Assembly: GCA_029204225.1 (NCBI GenBank)
Contig: CM055110.1
Location: 44,299,186-44,363,185, forward strand
Source of the DNA: Diphasiastrum complanatum
Lineage: Eukaryota > Streptophyta > Lycopodiopsida > Lycopodiales > Lycopodiaceae
Direction of reading: 5' to 3'
Length of the DNA stretch: 64,000 bases
Below the pieces are notes generated by a model. That model was given only the letters and a program-made list of their open reading frames with translations, searched no databases and was not told the origin of the DNA. Positions 34,795 to 43,976 of this stretch are shown here, piece after piece (position 1 is the first letter of the stretch; the number at the start of each line of letters is the position of its first letter). A program made the translations under genes and the position numbers.

Positions 34795-35420
34795 TGACAA
34801 AATTTTACAGCAAATTCAATCCCAATCAATCCTAAAAGTGATGGAGGATGCACAAATAAAAGATCTAGATCCAAACTATGAGCTAGAATCAAGACTAGTT
34901 ACCAAAACTAGCAAATTTGGCATTTAACTCCACATTAGGCACGTAGATTTGATCAAATGAACCAAAGTAAAGTACAACAAGCTTCTCAGACCTGTAAACA
35001 AACTCCTGATGATAGAAGTGGAAAAACTCGATTTTTCTTGATAATTTGATGGAGATCTCATCATGTATTTATACATTTCAAGCTCGGATCTGAGCATATT
35101 AGGGCACCTCTAAACTTTTCATACCCTAACCCTAATATATAATCTAATAGGTCATTGTATCCATCCTAACTTGGGGTCAAGATCTCGAGATCCAAAAACA
35201 ATGAAAAACATGCTATTTTTAGATCCTAGAATTTCTCTAGCCTATCCAAACACATTTTTGCCTCATTTCAAAGATGCTATTACAATGTAATATGAGGAAT
35301 GAACTTATTGGAAAGCATCCTATGTGATTTGGCACGTGTGGCATCTATTTACATGGCCATCTTGCCAAGTACAATGCATGTGACAAAAAATGGTCAAGCT
35401 AGAATTGTGAAATTTTAATA
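34795..35420 (-). repeat. copia 3' LTR (626 bp)
   Basis: It pairs with 36,810-37,509 but lacks about 70-75 bases that the partner has after GACCTGTAAACAA. A purine-rich GTGAGGAG tract lies next to it on the minus strand, consistent with a polypurine tract. Confidence 0.87.
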
Positions 35421-35644
35421 CTCCTCACAATCTAGCTAGATGATAACATAGCTTTACTAATTAAGCCAAGGGCTGATCTAAGCTTCAAAAAGCATTCTTT
35501 TGAAGAGGCTTTGTCAATATATCAGCTATATCCTCCTTGCTTCTTTTGTCCAAAGGGACATGTACATAGCAAATACATCCAAACGCCTTCAAGCTTTTGA
35601 TATTAGACTTTCTCCATACAATAACTCATAAGATGTTTTACCAT

Positions 35645-36003
35645 TTATAGAGCTACATGGAACTCTATTACATAAGAAGCTAGCACATGTGAGAGCTTCT
35701 CCCCAAAAAGACTTAGGTAAGCTTTTTGAAGAGTCTCCCAAGCCTCTTGGGCCGAGGTACATGCTCCTACTTCTTTGAGCAGATCACTTGCAACATTCAT
35801 CTTAATACAATGGAGTGCAAGCTTGCACCTTCTATTGTATTTAGTTGCTTCTTGTGGATGGATTGGCTCATCTTCCTCTCCATTCACAATATCCGTCAAA
35901 TCTTGCATGATAAGGATGGATTCCATTCTTAACTTCCAAATTGAGTAATTTGAAGAGCTCAATCTATCACTAGAATCCAAAAGATAGGCACTTATAGATG
36001 CCA
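35645..36003 (-). pseudogene. copia gag N-terminus fused to an integrase piece
   Basis: The start codon at 36,003 opens MASISAYLLDSSDRLSSSNYSIW, the copia gag signature, with IKMNVASDLLKEVGACTSAQEAW later. After codon ~95 the DNA jumps to the region coding SFWGEALTCASFLCNRVPC, which in intact elements is downstream of the integrase core. The integrase piece is in a different frame, so the gag frame ends at a stop about 25 codons later. This shows directly that zinc knuckle, protease and most of integrase were deleted. Confidence 0.8.
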
Positions 36004-36809
36004 TCTTCAATGATAAGGAGATAGATTCAAAGAAACAAGATAGATTGTACAAGATATGATCACTACTAGCTATCCCACTCTCTTTGGGACCTGAGATGAT
36101 TCACTCTCTGATTTCTCAACAAGATCTAAGGTGATCTTGAGCTTGATCTATCTTCAAGATCCAAACTAGATCCAAACTTACTATAGATTTGATCAAACTA
36201 GTCTCCTCCTTGATCTCGACCTCACAAGAAGGGTGAATCCACCCATACTGAACCAAAAGCACTTTATAACACACAAATGCCTTACAAATAAAGCCTCTTA
36301 AATTCAGTTTGAATCACATTGACATATTCAATCACAAACCTATCCAAAACTGAGTAGAATAGAAACACAACTTTCACTAGTTTTGCATTTCTAGATGAAA
36401 AACTCATCAAAACACTTGATCTGAACCTAAAAGGTGTATTTTAGGACCTTAAGAAGCCTAAGAAAGACCTAATTAGGCTCTCAAATGGCTGATCCAAACT
36501 TCTAAAGAGTGGTGGCATTCAAATCCTTATGAAAATCTCTACTAGGAAACATGTACTCCAAGATTCAACTCACTAGAACTTTCTAATTTGGTTTGGTTGA
36601 ATGGAAATGGGTCAATCTTGGTTCCTGCAGCTATAACTCAGCAAAACAAGTTTCCTTTGATCTATTATCACTCAAATGAAACCAAATTTGAAGGTACAAT
36701 CACTAGATTAGCAACTAGTAGCAAGAGCAAAGCTAATACTACTCAAATCTAGGATCAAAGCTTGAGAAAATCAAATCTAAAGCTCACTTTTGATTAGGCT
36801 CTGATACCA

Positions 36810-37509
36810 TGACAAAATTTTACAGCATATTCAATCCCAATCAATCCTAAAAGTGATGGAGGATGCACAAATAAAAGATCTAGATCCAAACTATGAGCTA
36901 GAATCAAGACTAGTTACCAAAACTAGCAAATTTGGCATTTAACTCCACATTAGGCACATAGATTTGATCAAATGAACCAAAGTAAAGTACAGAAAGCTTC
37001 TCAGACCTGTAAACAAGTTCAGCACCTTCCAATACAAGCAAATAAAGCATAAAAACACTCACATCCAATAGCTAGAACTCGCCACCAAAAGACAATGATG
37101 ATAGAAGTGGAAAAACTCGATTTTTCTTGATAATTTGATGGAGATCCCATCATGTATTTATACATTTCAAGCTCGGATCTGAGCATATTAGGGCACCTCT
37201 AAACTTTTCATACCCTAACCCTAGTATCTAGCCTAATAGGTCATTGGATCCACCCTAACTTGGGGTCAAGATCTCGAGATCCAAAAACAATGAAAAACAT
37301 GCTATTTTTAGATCCTAGAATTTCTCTAGCCTATCCAAACACATTTTTGCCTCATTTCAAAGATGCTATCACAATGTAATATGAGGAATGAACTTACTGG
37401 AAAGCATCCTAGGTGATTTGGCCCGTGTGGCATCTATTTACATGGCCATCTTGCCAAGTACAATGCATGTGACCAAAAACGGTCAAGCTAGAATTGTGAA
37501 ATTTCAATA
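36810..37509 (-). repeat. copia 5' LTR (700 bp)
   Basis: It starts TGACAAAATTTTACAG on the plus strand next to CTCTGATACCA (primer-binding site complement). Sequence identity with the partner LTR is high apart from the extra 70-75 bases near 37,018-37,095. Confidence 0.88.
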
Positions 37510-40324
37510 CTGCTCGGATATGGGTCCCATGCACCAACCCAACCATTTACACTTCACCTCTTACTGTGGAGCAACGCAAATGATGCAACTTTTCCAAGCC
37601 AAGGAAGATTCCCATGCCAGAATGTTCTATGCTAGTAACAAGCTCAAGCCACTCCTACCAAGTGATGGGTTAAGAACTCCCAACATCTTATCCATTTTGG
37701 TGGTCCACCTGGCATACACCACCCCCTTAGCATCCTTCAAGGTCTTGTGGGCCTTACCTTGCCCTGATTGAAACTTGTTTCTTGCTTCATCCAACTCCGA
37801 ATTTATGTCATTCTGTACAAAACACAAAGAATTATTGCCCAATTAGTGTTCAAACCAATACTAGTTTTATAAAAAATGTAGCACATGTCCAAATGAAATG
37901 CTAAATTACCTCGTACAATATGCGGGCCATCATATATCTCGTCAAGGGATACCACATAATGTTTCCCCTCTTGAGTTCTATTGCCCTAATTCTCTCCAAT
38001 TCAGTGAGGTTAGCGGGAGAGATCCTTTGCCTGAAGAAGTCGATGTTGCACTCGCATAGTCGACGCCCACTATAAAGTAGGTCTCCTAGCTCCGTTTTTA
38101 TTACACCAATTTCATTCAACCTAAGAATACACATATTACATGGAGAGTAGCAACATGGAAAACACAACATCAACTCAAATGTTTCCAACAAAAATAAAAG
38201 AAATGTCACCTATTGGTCCGATTCATAGAAGATAGCAAGTTCATGCCGGTCTCTGCATCCGATTGAATGAAACTGGCATGCACTAGTATATGCTTACTTA
38301 TATCAATGGCATACTCCTCATGTATCGCCTCCATCCATGCCAACAACCTATGGTTGCCATTCTAACACACAAACATACGGCCAGCAAATCACTCCATTCG
38401 GGATCTAGCAAAACTCTGGCATCAAAGTCCGCACGTATTTTCTCCCAAATGTTATCCCATTGAAATTTTGAATGATCTTTCACGTAAATGGATTCGCCAT
38501 TGGATCTTGTGATAGATATCATGAAGTCGCCCTTTTCCATGATATAGCCATCACGTCCATAAATCTCCTTTAGTTTCATACGTTGCCCTCCAACAGTTCT
38601 GATAGCTTTGTGTTCCAAAATGCGACACAATGGCACTAGTGGTGGAGAAGACTGATGTTGAACGAGCAAGGGTTGCTGATAAAATAACTAAATGAAATGA
38701 CAAAGGAAAAGCACTGATTTCATCTGGTCTCACCCCTTTGACTCTCTTTTTGACCTCAGTCTTAGCCTCAGCCACACTATGATACTGGTCTGTGCCACCA
38801 ACATCCAACCCCTCTCCAACTTTAGTTGCACCCATTGTATGGTCTTCGTGAATTGTTTCTCCTTGCTGTAACAAAAATTTAGATATTAAATATTGATAAG
38901 GAACAATAATATCAAATAATATTGTAACGATTTCAGCATGAATTGCGAAATCGTATGTGAGAGAATTACTAAATCTCATTAACAACCTCAATTGCAAGGT
39001 GCTCTTCCATGTCCACTATTGTTTCAATATCCCCAATAGTCACATTTTCTATATCATCGCCAATATCAGCTGGCTCTTCGGACAGCTCAAGCGTAACCGT
39101 AGGCCTCTTAGCCATCCTTTCTTTCCGCATGATGGTAGAACTATAGCATAGTTGAATCAAGAAGTCAGAAACTCTGAATTGCATCTCTCACAGATTTAAA
39201 AAATGTGTTTTAGTAGTCCCTCTCTTGGCAAAAAGAAACTAGATGCACAAACATCTGTTCACAAGCCATTTGGAACTACTGTCCAACTTTAATCGCCGGT
39301 CATTTCAAATGGCATGCCCTACAAACAGTTTTAACAAATCACCCTCAATTGGAACAAGAAATAATGTTCTTCTTAAAGGCGAAAAACAAGTTCACCAAAC
39401 GCGATCAATATTTTTTAGAAATCTCTGTCTGAGCAACAACAAATTGTAGGCAAAAACATCTGGGTACATGCAATTTTAAACAACTATCCAGCTTCAATCG
39501 TCGATTGAAGCTGGACAGTCATTTAAAATTGCAAGCTCCTCAAATAGTTTTTAGAAATCTAGGCATCAAAATTATGTATCAAAATCTGGGTATTGATTTC
39601 TGGACAATCATTTAAAATAGTTTTTTAGAAATCTGGGCATCGAAATCTGGTATAGAATTCTGGGTGTCGAATTCTGGGTGTCGTATTTTGGGGATATCAA
39701 ATTTGGGGAATCGATTTTTTTGGAAATCGAGTTTTTGGAATGGAATTTCGAATCGAAAATTTTGGGAAAGCGAGTTTAAAGTTGGACTATCGTTTAAAAT
39801 TGTTTCTAAAGAATGCCTATTGAAGCTCAGTAAATTTTTCTGGAATCGAATAATATGTTCCAGAAGGTTTATGAGAGAGCAACAAATCAGTTATGGTCTC
39901 AATATAATATCGACAAATTCCAATGTCAACTCTCGAAATCCATAATCAGATTTTTTCGATATCCAGAGTTTTTCAATACCTAGAGTTTTCGGAATTTTCG
40001 CTATCCAATTTTCAAAACCCAGAGTCCTCGAAATTTTTGTTACCAGAAGTTTTTGGAAATTTCGACACTCCTATCAAATATGCTTGAAGCTACATGCCAT
40101 TTGAAATGACTGCCTAGCTTCAATCACCGGCAATTGAAACTGGACAGTAGTTTCAAATCTTAAGCTCATGAACTAAGATAGAGCCAACGAACGTGCAAGT
40201 TAGGGTCTCAAAAATCTCAAAAGTTAGGGTCTTCAACAAGATGTTAACACCCTGTTTAAAAGCAAATTTTCATTGTTTAAAACAAATGTCCATTGAAGCC
40301 GGACAATAGTTATAAACAGTGATC

Positions 40325-42609
40325 TCAGTGTATCACATTACCTTCAGAGCGCATCAATTTTTGATCAGAAGATCGAAAAAATCCAATAACAAATTTGTCC
40401 GACACAAAGATCAAAATCTAGAAACAAAATTTTTCGATACCGGATCGACTCAAAAAATCTGTAAATTCTCAATACCAAGAATCAAAATTGTTCGATATGG
40501 AATTTCTTGATACCCTGAGTTCAGAATTTTGCGATACCCATAATCAAATTTTTTCGATACCTATAATCTGAATTTTTCAATACACAAACTCAAAAATTTT
40601 CGGTACGGGATCGACTCAAAAAATTCTAGATTTTTCGATACCCAGAGTTTGTTGATACCCAGAGTTTTCGGAAGTTTCGATACTCTTGTCAAATATGCTC
40701 AAACGATCTGGCTACAGGCCATTTGAAATGACTGTCCAGTTTCAATCGCCCTGTCATATATGTTTGAACGATATGGCTACAGGCCATTTGAAATGACTGT
40801 CAGGTTCAATCGCCGGTGATTGAAACTGGACATTTATTTCAAATGTTAAGCTCAGTGAACGGTTTTAAATGTTCACTCTCAGTGAGCTCCAACGCACTCC
40901 TATTGAAGTTGTGCGGTGCAAGAAAACAGTGAGCTTAGTGGACAATTACCTCAGTCAAAATCAACCAACTCTTATTTTCAACAAGAAATCCAACAACTTT
41001 TTGCACACTTTAGTGAGCTAGGATAGGAAGCAATGTGTCTTCTTTATGCCAAGTTTGGACGACATTGCCTGTGGATTAGGGCAACAAATTAGTGCGCCTA
41101 TCACATTACCTTCAGAGCGCATCAATTTGCTATTAGAAAATCGAAAAAATCCAATATCGAAATCGTCCGACACAAAGATCGAAATCCAGAAATAGCATTT
41201 TTCGATACCGGATCGACTCAAAAAATCTGTAAATTCTCGACACCGAAAATCAGAATTGTTCGATATGGGATTTTTTGATACCCTAAGTTCAGAATTTTGA
41301 AATACCCGTAATCAAATTTTTTTGATATCCATTAGATATCCATTAGAGAAAATTTGAGCACAAAAGAGGCCTTTCAAAAAGATACCTTTTATTTTATTTT
41401 TTCTCAAAACTTTCTTCCACCTGGTCCAATCAAAACACTCAAATTTGAAATCTACGTAACGTAGCTTCAAATTGATTTTCCTCTTTTTTTAAATGAACTG
41501 TAATTTTGCGTCGGGGGTAGCCCGTAAATAAACCATTTTATTTGTAGTAAAGTATGCAACTCAGCAAAAAAAAAAAAAACAGTGTAACTTTTGAACGACA
41601 ACTCGAATTGAGACGATTATGGTGGCATTAGAAAGCCCTTGACGAGAGCTTTTCAACGACACTGAACATGACTCAGTTCCGAGCAAACTGCTCTTGAAAG
41701 AGATATCGGGTTGACCAAGTATTGACCGACCAAAAATTTGACTGGCCATAACTTCTTCACTGTAGCTTGGAACTGGGTCATCTTCAAGATCTTGAAAAGG
41801 CTTGTCGAGGGCTTTCTAATGGCACCATAATCGTCTCAATCCGAGTTGCCATTCAAAAGTTATGATTTTTTTAATCACATCATCGAAGACTGTGTGGGCA
41901 GGACTGTGGGCAGAAAAAGATTTTATTTTAGTATTTTACATTGCTAAAAAATTGTCATCCTATGTGGCAATCCTTATAGGGCCCTTTCTAAGGCCAAATT
42001 TTCTCTAATGTAATCTGAATTTTTCAGTACACAAACTCAGAAATTTTTGATACGGGATCGACTCAGAAAAATTCTAGATTTTTCGATACCCAAAGTTTTC
42101 GGAAGTTTCAATACTCTTGTCAAATATGCTTGAATGATCTGGCTACTAGCCATTTGAAATTACTGTCCAGCTTCAATTGCCCTGTCATATATCCTTGAAG
42201 AATCTGGCTACCGGCCATTTGAAATGACTGTTCGGCTTCAATTGCCAGCAATTAAAGCTGGACAGTCGTTTCAAATCTTAAGCTCAGTGAACGGTCTTAA
42301 ATGTTCACTCTCAGTGAGCTCCAACTCACTCCTATTGAAGTTGTGCAGTGCAAGAAAAAACAGTGAACGATTTTAAATGTTCACTCTCAGTGAGCTCCAA
42401 CGCACTCCTATTGAAGTTGTGCGCTACAAGAAAACAATGAGCTTAGTGGACAATTACCTCAGTCAAAATTAACCAACTCATATTTTTGACAAGAAATCCA
42501 ACAACTTTTTGCACACTTAAGCGAGCTAGGGTAGGAAGAAATGTGTCTTCTTTATGCTAAATTTGGGCGACATTGCCTATGGGTTAGGGCAACAAATTAG
42601 TGCGCCTAT
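40325..42609 (+). repeat. tandem duplication of a ~0.77-kb unit
   Basis: Unit one runs from about 40,325 to 41,092 (from TATCACATTACCTTCAGAGC to TTAGTGCGCC). Unit two runs from about 41,093 to 42,609 and repeats the same landmarks in order. Unit two is longer because it carries the 670-bp inverted-repeat element at 41,341-42,010 and a local duplication of about 75 bases (TTTTAAATGTTCACTCTCAG near 42,300 and 42,370). Copies show scattered substitutions, so the duplication is not recent. Confidence 0.8.
41341..42010. mobile_element. 670-bp TIR element with internal foldback (MITE-like)
   Basis: Perfect 16-bp terminal inverted repeats CATTAGAGAAAATTTG / CAAATTTTCTCTAATG bound the insert. The paralogous position in the neighbouring tandem unit (near 40,560) lacks it, which demonstrates an insertion. 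Inside, 41,585-41,684 and 41,765-41,862 are inverted copies of about 100 bases with a loop of about 80 bases. There is no coding capacity. No clean target-site duplication is seen; the left flank has a short GATATCCATTA duplication. It is probably a non-autonomous DNA transposon or foldback element. Confidence 0.75.
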
Positions 42610-43020
42610 TTCAAGTTTATCAAATATGCTTGAACGATCTTTCTACAGGCCATTTGATTGTCCAGCTTCAATTGCCGGCGATTGAAGCTGGACAGTAGTT
42701 TCAAATCTTAAGCTCAGTGAATGGTTTTAAAAGTTCACCCCCAATGAGCTCCAAGGCACTCCTACTGTCAACCAGAAATCCAACAAACTTTTTCATACTT
42801 TTTGGACATCAAATTCTAAGCACTCCCTTGTAGACCAGAGTAACCTTTTAACGAACTCGGGTAGCCGACAAAAGTGCAAGTTAGAGTCCTAAAAAACTCA
42901 AAAGAAAAATATTCAATCTTGATGCAGGACACTAGAAACATATGCCTAGCTTCAATCGCCGGCGATTGAAGCCGGACATCTATTTTTAGTGACCTGCATC
43001 GAGACTAAATCTTTTTCTTC

Positions 43021-43976
43021 TGAGCCAACTTCACCTGAAGGAGGTTCTGCTTCTTGTTAAGCATTACGTAAGACTTCTGCTAAAAGTAGCTAGTAACTTA
43101 TGGTAAAGTTAAAAACTTACTCAGAATCAAGCTCGCAAGTTGGAGCATGCAAGAATGTCCTCCTTGAAGGCAATGTTCCATTTGAGAGGTCAAGTTTTTC
43201 TTGGCACGCGCTCTGATGCAAACTTCAAAAGAGCAAACTTCTAATATTCAAAACATTCAAGTCACTCACATTTATGGACATACCTATGCACAAACTAGCC
43301 ACTTGACATAGTTCCATAACCTGTCCAACATATTGTGAATAAGCTTTGCTCATTTAGGATCGAACTACCTTGTGACATGAAAGAAGAAACTTCTTCCTAT
43401 CATATTTGCATTGTCTTTGCTTGGAAAGAGAGTTAGAAGGTGGGAGAGAAAAAGTCCCTACAACTTTGGCATTGTTGTCAGGGAGCAATCACCATTATTT
43501 TCAATTTGTTAGCATGATTGTGATGCTTGGATGGATGTTAGCTTGCATTTGCATTTTTTGTCTTTGAGGATTAGATTTTGATGGTTTGAGTGCTTTTGAT
43601 GGGAATGTCTGCTTGTAATCACTTGTGAACGATGAGTAGGGAAGGGGAGACAATACATTAGTGCTAAGATCCTCTTGCAAGCCAAAAAAATATAGAGAAA
43701 AAAAAAAATCAAAAACAAAAATTATTCTCCACTTTTATACAATTTGGTAAAGAAGAAGTGCAAAATTTTCATCAAAGCTGATAACATTTTGTTTCTCTGG
43801 ACCTAACCCTCATAGACTTGCAAGCAAGACTGCCCTAATGCATATGCCCTGATGCATAGCACCTCCAGTTTGAAGGGTGAAGGTTACTTCAACCATTTTT
43901 CAAAAACTAGAATATAACTTTCAAAAACTAGAAAATAAGATTCAAAAACATTAAAAAAATCTCTTGAAATTTTTCA
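43021..43976. other. DNA between the hairpin field and the RT element
   Basis: No recognisable gene is present. A short minus frame (43,509-43,718) lies in AT-rich sequence and has no motif. The 5' end of the RT element may lie here but has no visible landmark. Confidence 0.35.

Larger units (their letters stand above)
34795..37509 (-). mobile_element. internally deleted Ty1/copia element (2.7 kb)
   Basis: LTRs lie at 34,795-35,420 and 36,810-37,509, with target-site duplicates CTGTT (34,790-34,794) and CTGCT (37,510-37,514). The complement of TGGTATCAGAGC abuts the right LTR, so the element reads on the minus strand. Inside is the gag N-terminus, an integrase C-terminal piece and the last few codons of RNase H (near 35,500). 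Nearly all of pol is gone. LTRs begin TATTRAAATTT instead of TG in both copies. It is non-autonomous and inserted into an exon of the unrecognised gene. Confidence 0.88.
33718..39115 (-). pseudogene. unrecognised multi-exon gene disrupted by a copia insertion
   Basis: Predicted minus-strand exons: 39,115-38,987 (MAKRPTVTLELSEEP), 38,865-38,734, 38,675 to about 38,390, about 38,385-38,210, 38,120-37,910, 37,812-37,510 continuing at 34,789-34,678, and 34,505 to about 34,360. Further eroded pieces reach 33,718. Most introns have clean GT-AG ends and join in phase. The reading frame crosses the copia insertion site exactly (ISEQ before, FGIPKSDKDF after). Stops near 37,630 and 37,560 and frameshifts near 38,390 and 33,990 mark it as dead or as a gene with undetected introns. 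The N-terminus is acidic; no family was recognised. Its position between copies of a shared repeat suggests a transposon-borne gene, which is inference. Confidence 0.5.
39266..43020. repeat. field of related hairpin (palindromic) repeats
   Basis: At least seven related inverted repeats share a core near GCTTCAATCGCCGGCGATTGAAGC, flanked by TGTCCA/TGGACA and ATTTGAAA/TTTCAAAT. Approximate spans: 39,266-39,314 (centre deleted), 39,470-39,532, 40,099-40,158, 40,786-40,844, 42,217-42,276, 42,652-42,706 and 42,903-43,020. Half-copies occur near 40,280, 40,730 and 42,170. Arms are 25-58 bp, with a loop of 0-3 bases. Between them lie GATACCCAGAGTTTT-like direct repeats. No open frame spans the region. 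Confidence 0.85.

Noticed and set aside
39266-43020. CRISPR-like array
   Set aside because: The repeats are palindromic hairpins with irregular spacing and long diverged spacers in plant nuclear DNA; no cas genes.
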